64,000 bases of DNA from contig NZ_JAQZAO010000002.1 in assembly GCF_028737315.1 (NCBI RefSeq), positions 310,001 through 374,000 of the forward strand. The letters run 5' to 3'. Positions 1 through 15,799 of this stretch are shown here, piece after piece; position 1 is the stretch's first letter, and every line of letters starts with the position of its first letter. The DNA is from Actinomycetospora lemnae. GTDB taxonomy: Bacteria; Actinomycetota; Actinomycetes; Mycobacteriales; Pseudonocardiaceae. The translations under genes were made by a program, and so were the position numbers. The notes below the pieces were generated by a model. It was not told the DNA's origin. It did no database searches and saw only the letters and a program-made list of their open reading frames with translations.

Positions 1-155
1 GCGCCGATGAACTCCAGCGCCGCCCGGGTGGCCACCACCTGCACGTGGTGTCCGGCCTCGCGCAGGCGCCGCAGCACCTCGCAGGCCTTGTAGGCGGCGA
101 TGCCGCCGGCGACCCCGAGGACGATCTCCCGGGGTCGGGACTGCTGCTCGGTCAC
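1..155 (-). CDS. coaBC: CoaBC, bifunctional phosphopantothenoylcysteine decarboxylase/synthetase (N-terminus only)
   Basis: Only the first 51 codons lie in the window; the gene runs off the left edge. The visible residues contain the flavoprotein start LGVAGGIAAYKACEVLRRL, typical of the FMN-dependent decarboxylase half of CoaBC (Dfp), which acts in coenzyme A synthesis in the cytoplasm. The GTG start at 155 lies 10 nt beyond the rpoZ stop. Position last in mihF-gmk-rpoZ-coaBC matches the order known from mycobacteria and streptomycetes. The synthetase half cannot be seen, so bifunctionality is inferred from the family. Confidence 0.9.
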   Translation of the reverse strand, partial: MTEQQSRPREIVLGVAGGIAAYKACEVLRRLREAGHHVQVVATRAALEFIG

Positions 156-165
156 GTCGGGGAGG

Positions 166-447
166 TCACTCGCCCTCGGTGTGCTCGAGCAGGCCGGAGT
201 GGATCTCGCGCATGGCCACCGACAGCGGCTTCTCGCGCGGGCCCGGCTCGACGAGCGGGCCGACGTACTCCAGCAGCCCCTCGCCCAGCTGGGCGTAGTA
301 GTCGTTGATCTGACGGGCGCGCTTGGCCGCGTAGATGACCAGCGCGTACTTGGAGCTCACCGTCTCCAGCAGCTCGTCGATCGGGGGGTTGGTGATCCCC
401 TCCGGCCCCTCGAGGATGCTGCCGGCCCGTCCGGTGGGAATGCTCAC
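166..447 (-). CDS. rpoZ: DNA-directed RNA polymerase omega subunit
   Basis: Encodes 93 residues, the normal omega size for actinobacteria. Omega helps fold and assemble the beta-prime subunit. The segment [20 protein letters not shown] followed by [13 protein letters not shown] is the conserved omega core that contacts beta-prime. The GTG start at 447 overlaps the gmk stop as GTGA, so translation is probably coupled. The reading frame stays open far upstream, but that part is antisense-like shadow of gmk and lacks similarity to omega; the GTG start gives the expected length. Confidence 0.95.
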   Translation of the reverse strand: MSIPTGRAGSILEGPEGITNPPIDELLETVSSKYALVIYAAKRARQINDYYAQLGEGLLEYVGPLVEPGPREKPLSVAMREIHSGLLEHTEGE

Positions 448-1127
448 TCGCTCGCTCCTGCAGAGGTCGCGCCGGACGCGGACCGGTCCGGCGCAGGGGA
501 TGAGTCTGTCGACACGGCCCTCCGGCCGGCGCGCTCGGCGCCGTCGACGGGAGGACCGACGCTCAACTCTACCAACCGGCGTGCGGTCTCCCCGACGTCG
601 TGGTTCACCACCGTCACGTCGAACTCGCTGCGGGCGGCCAGTTCCTCGCGCGCGGTGGCCAGACGGCGGTCGACGACCTCGGTGGCCTCGGTGCCGCGAC
701 CGATCAACCGGTCGACCAGGACCTCCCACGACGGCGGCTCGAGGAACACGAACAGCGCGTCCGGGCGCTGCGCGCGCACCGCCCGCGCCCCGGCGAGGTC
801 GAGCTCGAGGAGCACCGGCTCGCCCGCGGCGAGGTGCTCGTCGACGGGGGCGCGCGGCGTCCCCGACCGGTGCATCCCGCCGTGGATCTCCGCCCACTCG
901 AGCAGCTCGCCCTCGGCGATCATCCGGTTGAACTCGGCGGCCGACACGAACCGGTAGTCGCGCCCGTCGACCTCCCCGGGCCGGGCGGCCCGGGTGGTCG
1001 CCGAGACGCTGAACCAGATCGGCGCGTGGATGCGCCGCAGCTCGGCGACCACCGTGCTCTTCCCGACCCCCGACGGCCCGGCCAGCACCATCAGCCGGCC
1101 GGGCCCACGGGCGGGGGAAGGGGTCAC
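444..1127 (-). CDS. gmk: Guanylate kinase
   Basis: Encodes 227 residues. Guanylate kinase converts GMP to GDP with ATP in the cytoplasm. The P-loop GPSGVGKS is at about residues 17-24, followed by the GMP-binding stretch [20 protein letters not shown]. The chosen GTG start at 1127 places the P-loop where the family has it; the frame remains open upstream but that part has no kinase sequence. The roughly 35 C-terminal residues, rich in Ser, Ala and Arg, extend beyond the usual kinase end. It starts 4 nt after the mihF stop and overlaps rpoZ by 4 nt, so it belongs to the mihF-gmk-rpoZ-coaBC unit. Confidence 0.95.
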   Translation of the reverse strand: MTPSPARGPGRLMVLAGPSGVGKSTVVAELRRIHAPIWFSVSATTRAARPGEVDGRDYRFVSAAEFNRMIAEGELLEWAEIHGGMHRSGTPRAPVDEHLAAGEPVLLELDLAGARAVRAQRPDALFVFLEPPSWEVLVDRLIGRGTEATEVVDRRLATAREELAARSEFDVTVVNHDVGETARRLVELSVGPPVDGAERAGRRAVSTDSSPAPDRSASGATSAGASE

Positions 1128-1131
1128 CGGC

Positions 1132-1449
1132 TCACTCGCCGGAGAACTCGTCGAGCAGTGCCTTGCGCTGCCGCTCGCCCAGACCGCGCAGGCGGCGGCT
1201 CGGGGCGATCTCGAGGCGCTCCATGATCTGCTGGGCGCGCACCTTGCCGACACCCGGCATGGCCTCGAGCAGCGCCGAGACCTTCATCTTGCCGAGCACC
1301 TCGTCCGAGTCGGCCTGCTCGAGCACCTCCGAGAGGCTGGTGCCTCCCCGCTTGAGCCGCTCCTTGAGCTCGGCCCGGGCACGGCGAGCGGCGGCGGCCT
1401 TCTCCAGCGCCGCGGCCCGCTGCTCCTCGGTCAGCTCGGGTAATGCCAC
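1132..1449 (-). CDS. mihF: Actinobacterial integration host factor mIHF
   Basis: Encodes 105 residues, the size of mIHF in mycobacteria. This nucleoid-associated protein is unrelated to E. coli IHF and bends DNA through a helix-two-turn-helix fold. The signature stretch [18 protein letters not shown] followed by RRLRGLG is clear. The GTG start at 1449 is preceded on the minus strand by GGAGGAGAAC, a strong ribosome-binding site. It is the first gene of the mihF-gmk-rpoZ-coaBC unit, and the 199-nt gap to pyrF suggests its own promoter. Confidence 0.95.
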   Translation of the reverse strand: MALPELTEEQRAAALEKAAAARRARAELKERLKRGGTSLSEVLEQADSDEVLGKMKVSALLEAMPGVGKVRAQQIMERLEIAPSRRLRGLGERQRKALLDEFSGE

Positions 1450-1648
1450 GTTCTCCTCCGGGGGTCGTGACGACGGGTCCGGCTCCCCGCAGGGGCGGCC
1501 CCGTGATGGCGAATGGCTTGACGGGTGCTGGCGAACGTACCGCGCGAGGCCGACACCGACAGTCCGTGGGGCGGGAGTGTCCGCAGGTCGGACGCCGGTC
1601 GCGCCCACCGGAGCGTGATCTCCGACCATCGGCACCCACCGGACCTGA
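1450..1648 (-). promoter_or_regulatory. Probable mihF promoter region
   Basis: This is the longest gap in the pyr-to-coaBC stretch, 199 nt between the pyrF stop and the mihF start. On the minus strand a TACGTT hexamer (plus 1534-1539) fits a TANNNT -10 box, with TGTCGG 16 nt upstream as a poor -35. In mycobacteria this gap is where PE/PPE genes occur; no gene is visible here. The promoter assignment is an inference from spacing and hexamers only. Confidence 0.35.
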
Positions 1649-2541
1649 CTACCCCGTGAGCGTCCCGTTCAGCGCGCCGACCGCAGCTCTCAGCGCTCGG
1701 TGGTCGGGGCCCGCGGTGAGGACCTCCCGGGCGCTCACCGGCACCACCGGTCCCCCGACCCCGCCCGGTCCGTCCGGCGCGTCCGCCCCGCCGAACACCG
1801 CCGCCACGTCGTCCGGCGTGCCGCCCTGCGCGCCGAGCCCGGGCACGAGCACCGGCCCGCCGAGGGCGGACAGGTCCAGCCCGTGGTCGCGCCCGGTCGT
1901 GCCGCGGGTGAGCCCGACGACGACGCCCGCGGCGCCGTCGCCCGGACCGTCGCGGTGCGCGGCGTTGTGGTCGGCCAGCGCGTCGACGACGGACTGGGCC
2001 ACCTCGCGCATCCGGCGCGGGGAACCTCCCGGGCCACCCACCCACGCCTGCGCCGACTGCACCCCGGACGCCTCCGGGTTCGAGGTCCGGGCGAGCACGA
2101 ACACGCCACGGCCGGTGGCGACGGCGAGGTCCAGCGCCGGCGCCAGCGCGCCCACGCCCAGGTACGGCGAGAGCGTCACCGCGTCGGCCGCGAGCGGGGC
2201 GCCGTCGGCGAGCCAGGCCCGCGCGTAGCCCGCCATCGTCGAGCCGATGTCGCCGCGCTTGGCGTCGGCGACGGTGAGCACCCCGGCGTCGCGGGCGTCG
2301 GCGAGCACCCGCTCGAGGGCGAGCATGCCGGCGCCGCCGAACACCTCGAACAGCGCGACCTGCGGCTTGAGCAGTGCCACGTGCCCCGCGAGCGCCTCGA
2401 CCGCCCCGCGCGCGAAGCGCTCCACCCCGGCCGCGTCGGCGTCGAGGCCCCACGCCGCCAGCAGGCCCGGGTGCGGGTCGATCCCGACGCACAGGGGCCC
2501 GTGGGCGGCGACCGCCTCGCGCAGCCGCGTGCGGAACGGGG

Positions 2542-2545
<4 letters not shown>
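1649..2545 (-). CDS. pyrF: Orotidine 5'-phosphate decarboxylase (actinobacterial type)
   Basis: Encodes 298 residues. It decarboxylates OMP to UMP, the last step of de novo pyrimidine synthesis. The catalytic motif [12 protein letters not shown] carries the conserved Asp-Lys-Asp set, and [11 protein letters not shown] is the N-terminal substrate motif. The length and the DAKRGDI form match the longer mycobacterial-type enzyme rather than the roughly 235-residue E. coli type. The GTG start at 2545 overlaps the carB stop as GTGA. It is the final pyr gene of the operon. Confidence 0.95.
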
Positions 2546-5942
<3,397 letters not shown>

Positions 5943-5943
<1 letters not shown>

Positions 5944-7055
5944 CAGTTCTTCCCCATCAGGTCCGCGAACCGGTCGAAGAGGCCCGCGGCGTCGTGCGGA
6001 CCGGCCGCCGCCTCCGGGTGGTACTGCACGCTGAACGCGGGCACGTCCTCGCAGGTCACGCCCTCGACGGTGCCGTCGTTCGGGCACGAGTGGCTCAGGT
6101 GCACCGTGCCGGCGGGCGAGGCGACCCGCGCGCCCGGCTCCCCGGCGACCGCGAAGCCGTGGTTCTGGCTCGTGATCGCCACCGTGCCGGTGGTGTGGTC
6201 GACGACCGGGATGTTGATCCCCCGGTGGCCGTAGCGCATCTTGTACGTCCCGAGCCCGAGGGCGCGGGAGAGGATCTGGTTGCCGAAGCAGATGCCGAAC
6301 AGCGGCACCTCGCGGCGCAGGACCTCCGCGGTGAGGTCGACGGCGTGCACCGCCGTCGCCGGGTCGCCCGGGCCGTTGGAGAGGAACACCCCGTCCGGCG
6401 CCCCGTCGAGGAGCTCGTCGATCGTCGCCGTCGAGGGCAGCACGCGGGTCTCGATACCGCGCTCGGCGAGCATGCGCGGCGTGTTCGCCTTGATGCCGAG
6501 GTCCAGCGCCGCCACGCGGAAGCGGGTCTCGCCGACGGCCGGGACCGTGTAGGCCTCGCCCGTCGTCACCGCGCCGGCGAGGTCCGCGCCCGTCATCGCC
6601 GGGCTGTCGAGCACCGCGGCGCGCATCGTCGTCGCGTCGGCCAGCGCGTCGCCGGAGAAGATGCCGGCGCGCATCGAGCCGGCCTCGCGCAGGCGCCGCG
6701 TGATCGCGCGGGTGTCGACGCCGGCGAGCCCGACCACGCCCTGGCGGGAGAGCTCCTCGGCCAGGTCGCGCTGCGAGCGCCAGTTCGACGGGCGCCGGGC
6801 CGGGTCGCGCACGACGTAGCCCGCGACCTGGATGCGGACGGACTCGTCGTCCTCGTCGTTCCACCCGGTGTTGCCGATGTGCGGCGCCGTGGCCACGACG
6901 ATCTGCCGGTGGTAGCTGGGGTCGGTCAGCGTCTCCTGGTAGCCGGTCATCCCGGTGGCGAACACCGCCTCGCCCAGCGTCCGCCCGCGGGCGCCGAAGG
7001 CCTCGCCGCGGTGGACGCTGCCGTCCTCGAGGACCAGCACGGCTTCATCGCTCAC
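5943..7055 (-). CDS. carA: Carbamoyl-phosphate synthase small (glutaminase) subunit
   Basis: Encodes 370 residues. It hydrolyses glutamine and channels ammonia to CarB. The class I amidotransferase nucleophile is in GICFGNQ, with the catalytic His in [13 protein letters not shown] and the conserved SQNHGFAV stretch. The N-terminal CPSase small-chain domain includes [15 protein letters not shown]. The GTG start at 7055 lies inside the end of pyrC (11-nt overlap), so coupling is likely. No extra gene lies between pyrC and carA, unlike M. tuberculosis, where a small exported-protein gene is found there. Confidence 0.97.
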
Positions 7056-8330
7056 TTGCCACTACCTTCCCGTCCCGCACCGTCCACCGGCCCCGCAGCA
7101 TGGTGTGCACCACGGACACCGGCATCTCCATCCCCTCGTACGGGGTGTTCTCCGCCCGGCTCGCGAGCTCCGCGCCCCGCACGGTCCACGTGGCGTCGGG
7201 GTCGACGAGCACCAGGTTCGCGGGCTCCCCCGGCGTCAGCGGACGCCCCTGGTCGGTCAGCCCGGCGATGCGCGCCGGCGTCTCGCTGCACACGCGGGCC
7301 ACGCCGCGCCAGTCGAGCAGGCCGGTGGCGACCATCGTCGTCACCACCACCGGCAACGCGGTCTGCAGCCCGAGCATGCCGGGCCGTGCCGCGGACCACT
7401 CGCAGTCCTTGGCCTCCACCGCGTGCGGCGCGTGGTCGGTGGCGACGCAGTCGACCGTCCCGTCGGCGAGCGCCCGCCGCAGCGCCTCGGTGTCCGCCGC
7501 CGGCCGCAGCGGCGGGTTGACCTTGTGCACCGGGTCGTACTCCTGCACCGCGGTGTCGGTGAGCAGCAGGTGGTGGGGCGTGACCTCGGCCGAGACGCGC
7601 ACGTCGTACCGCTCGCGGGCCCACCGCAGCACCTCCGCCGAGCGGGCCGTCGAGAGGTGGCAGACGTGCAGGCGCGCGCCCGCCGTCGCGGCGAGCATGA
7701 CGTCGCGGGCGACGATCGACTCCTCGGCCGCCGGGTCCCACCCGGCCAGCCCGAGGCGCGCCGCGACCGGCCCCTCGTGGGCCTGGGCGCCGACCGTCAG
7801 CCGGTGGTCCTCGGCGTGCTGGGCGACGACGGCGTCGAGCGCGCGGGCGTACTCGAGCGCCCGGCGCATCACCAGCGGGTCGTTCACGCAGCGCCCGTCG
7901 TCGGAGAACATCCGGACTCCGGCCGGCGAGGCCGCCATCATCCCCATCTCGGCGAGCCTCGAGCCCTCGAGGCCGACGGTGACCGCGCCGACCGGGTGGA
8001 CGTCGACCAGCCCGACCTCCCGCCCGCGCCGCCACACGTGCTCGACGACGACCGGGGAGTCGGCCACCGGATCGGTGTTGGGCATCGCGAACACCGCGGT
8101 GTAGCCGCCCAGTGCGGCCGCGGCCGACCCGGTCTCGACGGTCTCGGCCTCCTCGCCGCCGGGCTCGCGCAGGTGCGTGTGCAGGTCGACCAGCCCGGGC
8201 AGGGCGATCAGCCCGCCGGCGTCGAGGGTCTCGTCGGGGTCGTCCACCGGGTCGACGAACCGGCCGTCGCGGACGTAGAGGTCGGCCGCGTCCTCGCCGT
8301 AGGGGCGGACACCCGTGATCTTCGTGGTCG

Positions 8331-8334
<4 letters not shown>
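7045..8334 (-). CDS. pyrC: Dihydroorotase, class I
   Basis: Encodes 429 residues. It cyclises carbamoyl aspartate to dihydroorotate with a binuclear zinc centre. Metal ligands are visible in [10 protein letters not shown] near residue 60 and in [11 protein letters not shown], and the catalytic Asp is in [14 protein letters not shown]. Length and motifs fit the class I PyrC of actinobacteria. The ATG start at 8334 overlaps the pyrB stop as ATGA. The frame is open far upstream, but that part only shadows pyrB. Confidence 0.96.
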
Positions 8335-10214
<1,880 letters not shown>

Positions 10215-10709
10215 ATGGGTGACTACGCGAAGGCGCTGGGGTCGAAGCTCCGGGGCATCCGCCAGCAGCAGGGGCTGTCCCTGCACGGCGTCGAGCAGAA
10301 GTCGGGCGGCCGGTGGAAGGCCGTCGTGGTCGGGTCCTACGAGCGCGGCGACCGCGCGGTGACCGTCCAGAAGCTCGCCGAGCTCGCCGACTTCTACGGC
10401 GTCCCCGTGGCCGAGCTGCTGCCCGAGGGTCGCGTGCCCTCCGGGTCGGAGCCCGCCGCCAAGATCGTCATCAACCTCGAGCGGCTGCAGCAGCTGCCCG
10501 CCGAGAAGGCCGGGCCGCTCGCCCGCTACGCGGCGGCGATCCAGAGCCAGCGCGGCGACTACAACGGCAAGGTCCTCTCGATCCGCAACGAGGACCTGCG
10601 CTCGCTCGCGATCATCTACGACATGAGCCCGGGCGAGCTGTCCGACCAGCTCGTCGACTGGGGCGTCCTGCCGCCCGAGGCGCGGGTGGCGCGGGCGATC
10701 GACGAGTGA
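10215..10709 (+). CDS. bldD: BldD-type developmental regulator, c-di-GMP binding
   Basis: Encodes 164 residues; Streptomyces BldD has 167. BldD represses sporulation and secondary-metabolism genes when dimerised by tetrameric c-di-GMP. An XRE-type helix-turn-helix covers about residues 8-70, and the C-terminal domain carries RGD at 113-115, eight residues, then RNED at 124-127. Streptomyces has RGD-X8-RQDD, so the ligand Arg and Asp are kept with two middle changes. The ATG at 10215 begins MGDYAKALGSKLRGIRQQQG, the family start; an upstream in-frame ATG adds residues unlike BldD. It lies divergent from pyrR and convergent with nusB. Confidence 0.95.
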   Translation: MGDYAKALGSKLRGIRQQQGLSLHGVEQKSGGRWKAVVVGSYERGDRAVTVQKLAELADFYGVPVAELLPEGRVPSGSEPAAKIVINLERLQQLPAEKAGPLARYAAAIQSQRGDYNGKVLSIRNEDLRSLAIIYDMSPGELSDQLVDWGVLPPEARVARAIDE

Positions 10710-10715
10710 CCTGAC

Positions 10716-10738
10716 GCAGCGAACGGGCGGTTCGCTGC
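10716..10738 (+). terminator. Intrinsic-type hairpin after bldD
   Basis: Perfect 9-bp inverted repeat GCAGCGAAC/GTTCGCTGC with a 5-nt loop, starting 6 nt after the bldD stop. Only two T residues follow, so it is a GC-rich actinobacterial terminator rather than a classical one. Confidence 0.7.
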
Positions 10739-10743
10739 TTCTA

Positions 10744-10770
10744 CGCGCGCGAACTCCCCGTTCGCGCGCG
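10744..10770 (-). terminator. Intrinsic-type hairpin after nusB
   Basis: Perfect 11-bp inverted repeat CGCGCGCGAAC/GTTCGCGCGCG around a TCCCC loop, directly beyond the nusB stop. Together with the neighbouring 10716-10738 hairpin it makes a back-to-back pair between convergent bldD and nusB. Confidence 0.7.
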
Positions 10771-10772
10771 GG

Positions 10773-11303
10773 TCACCCCTCGCGCGGCCCGTCGTCGGCG
10801 GGCGCCTGCTCGTCCGCCGGCGCCAGCTCGACGCCCGCCGGGACCTCGACACGGTCGGGGCTCGGCGGCGCGACCGTGCCCGGACGCCCCGAGGACACCC
10901 CCGCGAGCACCCCGTTGACGAACCGCGGCGAGTCGTCGGTGGACAGCTCCCGCGCGAGGTCGATGGCCTCGTCGATGGCGACCGGGTCGGGCACGTCCTC
11001 CGACCAGCGGATCTCGTACACCCCGATCCGCAGGATCATCCGGTCGACCGCCGGCATGCGCTCCATCGTCCACCCGCGCGAGTAGGACGAGATGACCTCG
11101 TCGATCTCGTCGCGGTGCGCGACGACGCCCTCGACGAGCGAGGCCGCGAAGTCCGAGACCGGCGGCGCGTCGGCGCCCGCGATGCGCCGGGCGAGGACCT
11201 CCTGCGCGTCCTCGCCCCGCGCCTCGGACTCGAAGAGGATGTCGAGGGCCCGCTTGCGGGCCTTGGAGCGTGACCCCTTGCGGGGGGTCGCGGGTGACGT
11301 CAC
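10773..11303 (-). CDS. nusB: Transcription antitermination factor NusB
   Basis: Encodes 176 residues, of which the first 135 or so are the all-helical NusB domain (SRSKARKRALDILFESEARG, later DPVAIDEAIDLARELSTDDSPRFVNGVL). NusB with NusE binds boxA RNA in rRNA antitermination. The last 40 residues are acidic, Pro/Ala-rich and probably disordered. The GTG start at 11303 lies 1 nt after the efp stop. It ends the DUF948-to-nusB minus-strand unit. Confidence 0.95.
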   Translation of the reverse strand: MTSPATPRKGSRSKARKRALDILFESEARGEDAQEVLARRIAGADAPPVSDFAASLVEGVVAHRDEIDEVISSYSRGWTMERMPAVDRMILRIGVYEIRWSEDVPDPVAIDEAIDLARELSTDDSPRFVNGVLAGVSSGRPGTVAPPSPDRVEVPAGVELAPADEQAPADDGPREG

Positions 11304-11304
11304 G

Positions 11305-11868
11305 TCAGCTGCTCACGCGGCCCAGGTAGCGCCCGTCGCGGGTGTCGACCTTGACCTTGGTGCCGGTCTCGAGGAACAGCGGGACCTGGATCTCGGCGCC
11401 CGTCGAGACGGTGGCCGGCTTGGTGCCGCCGGTGGAGCGGTCGCCCTGCACGCCCGGGTCGGTGTGGGTGATCTCGAGCTCGACCGAGGCCGGGAGCTCG
11501 ATGTAGAGCGGCACGCCGTCGTTGAACGACACCTGGACCTCCTGGTTCTCCAGGAGGAAGCGCGACTGGTCGCCCACCGTGCCCGCCGGCACCGGCACCT
11601 GCTCGTAGTCGGCGGCGTCCATGAAGATGAAGTCGTCGCCGTCGCGGTACAGGTAGGTCATGTCGCGCCGGTCGACGTTGGCGGTCTCGACCTTCGTGCC
11701 CGCGTTGAAGGTCTTGTCGACGACCTTGCCGGTCATGACGTTCTTCAGCGTCGTGCGGACGAAGGCGCCGCCCTTGCCCGGCTTGACGTGCTGGAACTCG
11801 GTGACGGACCACAGGTTGCCGTCGATCCGCAGCACCATGCCGTTCTTCAGGTCGTTCGTCGTCGCCAC
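11305..11868 (-). CDS. efp: Translation elongation factor P
   Basis: Encodes 187 residues in three beta-barrel domains. EF-P relieves ribosome stalling at polyproline. The tip of domain I reads [11 protein letters not shown] with Lys32 at the position that is modified in some bacteria; no modification gene is seen here. The EF-P C-terminal signature [20 protein letters not shown] is complete. The GTG start at 11868 gives the standard length. It is placed between pepQ and nusB, as in mycobacteria. Confidence 0.97.
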   Translation of the reverse strand: MATTNDLKNGMVLRIDGNLWSVTEFQHVKPGKGGAFVRTTLKNVMTGKVVDKTFNAGTKVETANVDRRDMTYLYRDGDDFIFMDAADYEQVPVPAGTVGDQSRFLLENQEVQVSFNDGVPLYIELPASVELEITHTDPGVQGDRSTGGTKPATVSTGAEIQVPLFLETGTKVKVDTRDGRYLGRVSS

Positions 11869-11882
11869 GGGAGCGCTCTCTC

Positions 11883-13025
11883 CTACGGGTCGTCCCGGAA
11901 CTCGAGATCCCGGGGGCTCTGCGTGAGGGGCGCGGCACCGTCGTCGGTGACGACCAGCGTGTCCTCGATCCGGACCCCGCCGCGTCCGGCCAGGTACACC
12001 CCCGGCTCGACGGTCACCGTCATCCCTGCCTCCAGGGTAGCGGTCGCGGTCGCGGACACCGCCGGAGCCTCGTGGATGACGAGCCCGACGCCGTGGCCGA
12101 GGCCGTGCACGAACTGCTCGCCGAACCCCGCCGCGGTGATGACGTCGCGCGCCGCGGCGTCGACGTCCCGTGTCGCCACGCCCGGGGCCAGGGCCGCGCG
12201 CCCGGCCGCGGCGGCCTCGGCGACGAGGTCGTGGAGGTCGCGCTGCCAGTCCGCGGGGGTACCGATGAGGACCGTGCGGGTCATGTCGGAGTGGTAGCCG
12301 TCGACGAGCGCGCCGAAGTCCATGGTGAGCAGGTCGCCATCGGCGAGCGGTGCGTCGGTGGGCCGGTGGTGCGGGATCGCGGCGTGGGCGCCGGCCGCGA
12401 CGATCGTGTCGAACGACGGCCCCTCGGCGCCCGCCTCGCGCATGCGCTCCTCGAGGTCGCGGGCCACCTCGCGCTCGGTGCGCCCGGGGACCAGCCCGCC
12501 GGCGGCGATCATCCCGGCCAGCGCGACGTCCGCGGCCGCGCACGCCTGGCGCAGCGCGTCGACCTCGCCGGCCTCCTTGACCGCCCGCAGGGTCTCGACG
12601 AGGCCGGGCGCGCGCCGCAGCTCGCCGTGCTCCAGCGCCGTGAGCAGGTCGGCGTGGCCGTCGACGGTGACGTGGGCGCTGTCGAAGCCGACGATGCCCT
12701 CGTGGTCGCGGCCCTCCCGGTCGCGGAGCAGGGCCGGGGCGCACGCCCGCTCGACGAGGACCGCGAGGTCGGGGGTCTGGGCGGCCGCCTGGGTGGTGTA
12801 GCGGCCGTCGGTGGCGAGCACGGTGCGGTCCTCGCCGCGGTCGGCCTCGTCGTCGGCGTGGACGAGCAGCGCCGCGTTCGACCCGGTGAACCCGGTCAGG
12901 TAGCGGACGTTGACCAGATCCGTGACGAGCAGCGCGTCCAGGCCGCCCTCGCGCAGGAGCCGGCGCAGCGCGTCACGGCGTCGCGCGTGCCCGCCGGGTG
13001 CGCGCTCCGGACGCGTGGGCTCCAC
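11883..13025 (-). CDS. pepQ: Xaa-Pro aminopeptidase / proline dipeptidase (M24 family)
   Basis: Encodes 380 residues, matching the cytoplasmic M24B peptidase found next to efp in actinobacteria. The creatinase-like N-terminal domain begins [20 protein letters not shown]. Metal ligands of the pita-bread fold are visible: both Asp in [17 protein letters not shown], His in [14 protein letters not shown], Glu in TVEPGVYL and Glu in VRIEDTLVV. The start is taken as GTG 13025, since the upstream open frame shadows the plus-strand membrane gene. Substrate preference (Xaa-Pro or dipeptide) cannot be read from sequence. Confidence 0.92.
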   Translation of the reverse strand: MEPTRPERAPGGHARRRDALRRLLREGGLDALLVTDLVNVRYLTGFTGSNAALLVHADDEADRGEDRTVLATDGRYTTQAAAQTPDLAVLVERACAPALLRDREGRDHEGIVGFDSAHVTVDGHADLLTALEHGELRRAPGLVETLRAVKEAGEVDALRQACAAADVALAGMIAAGGLVPGRTEREVARDLEERMREAGAEGPSFDTIVAAGAHAAIPHHRPTDAPLADGDLLTMDFGALVDGYHSDMTRTVLIGTPADWQRDLHDLVAEAAAAGRAALAPGVATRDVDAAARDVITAAGFGEQFVHGLGHGVGLVIHEAPAVSATATATLEAGMTVTVEPGVYLAGRGGVRIEDTLVVTDDGAAPLTQSPRDLEFRDDP

Positions 13026-13065
13026 ACCCGTCAGCGTAGAAGAGGGCGGGTCGTACGGTGTCCGT

Positions 13066-14139
13066 GTGCTCCCCGCCTCGGTCCGGTTGCGTCCCTGGGC
13101 TCTGCGCGCGCTCGTGCTGACCCCCGTCCTCGGCGTCGCGCAGGCGGCGTTCGTGGCCCTGCGGTCCTGGTCACCCGACATGCTGCGGCTCTGGAGCGTC
13201 CTGCTGCTCCTGGCCGTCGCGGCCATCGTGATCGGCTGGGTGGGCGGCGAGATCGTGCTCGACCGGCGCCCGCCGGAGTGGACCTGGTTCTTCGCCGCGC
13301 TGGCCACGGCACCGGCCGCGGGGCTGCTGAGCTGGATCCTGCTCGCGCTGTTCGTCGACGAGACCGGCGTCGCCGACCTCCAGTCCGCGCTCGTCGGACG
13401 GGCGTCGTTCACCGCGCTGCTGATCCTCGCCGCGGTGTTCGTCGGGTCCCGCCTGGGCTGGCTGTCGATGCGCCGCCACGGCGAAGGCACCGACGACCCG
13501 ATGCTCGACGCCGACGACGACGCCGTCGCGCGCCAGGCCGCGCTCGACCGCGCCGACGTCATGCCCGACCCCCGCGCCCCCTCCGCCGCGCGCGCCGCGG
13601 CCCGGGTGGGCGTCGTGCCGGCCGCGGCGCGCACGGCTGAGCCGGCGGTCGCGGGCGTGCGCACGCCGCGGCGGCGCTCGCCGGAGCGGGTCCCCGCGGG
13701 TGCCGAGGTCGCGGAGCCCGGGGGTGCGGGTCCTGGGGCCGTGGGGCCCGGCCTCGCGGGTCCCGAGATCACCGAGCGCGAGCGGATGCCCGAGGCGCCG
13801 CGGCTGGCCGGCCAGCGCCGGGTGTCGACGGTCCGCCCGGCCGGCGAGGACGTGTCCTCGCCGTTCGGGAGCGAGGCGGCGGGCGCGGTGTCATCGTCGG
13901 GCTCGGCGGGCACGACCGCCGACGTGCCCGAGTCGCTGGAGCCGCCGGTGGTCGCGGTGCTGCCCGGCTTCCCGCGCCCGGGTGGCCCGCTCGACCCCAC
14001 CGGCAGCCAGCCGGCGGTCAACGCTGCGGACCTCGAGGGGCACGGCGGTCAGGGCGGCGAGGGCCGGCACGGCGACGAGCCGGCCGAGCCCGAGCGGGGC
14101 CCGCGCCGCAAGTTCGGGCTGCGCCGGCCGAAGGGCTGA
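13066..14139 (+). CDS. B-4DMT family transporter-like membrane protein
   Basis: Encodes 357 residues. Four transmembrane helices fill roughly the first 135 residues (ALVLTPVLGVAQAAFVAL, LLLLAVAAIVIGWVGGE, WFFAALATAPAAGLLSWILL, FTALLILAAVFVGS). The remaining 220 residues are Ala/Pro/Glu-rich, apparently disordered and end in a basic motif. It corresponds in position to Rv2536 beside pepQ. The function is unknown; the family name rests on topology. The GTG start at 13066 directly precedes the first hydrophobic segment. It is divergent from pepQ with a 40-nt gap and convergent with aroB. Confidence 0.75.
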   Translation: MLPASVRLRPWALRALVLTPVLGVAQAAFVALRSWSPDMLRLWSVLLLLAVAAIVIGWVGGEIVLDRRPPEWTWFFAALATAPAAGLLSWILLALFVDETGVADLQSALVGRASFTALLILAAVFVGSRLGWLSMRRHGEGTDDPMLDADDDAVARQAALDRADVMPDPRAPSAARAAARVGVVPAAARTAEPAVAGVRTPRRRSPERVPAGAEVAEPGGAGPGAVGPGLAGPEITERERMPEAPRLAGQRRVSTVRPAGEDVSSPFGSEAAGAVSSSGSAGTTADVPESLEPPVVAVLPGFPRPGGPLDPTGSQPAVNAADLEGHGGQGGEGRHGDEPAEPERGPRRKFGLRRPKG

Positions 14140-14196
14140 GCCACCGACCGGCCCTCGGCCCGTCTCCGCCGTCGCCTCCGCGCCGTCTCCGCGCCG

Positions 14197-15795
<1,599 letters not shown>

Positions 15796-15799
<4 letters not shown>

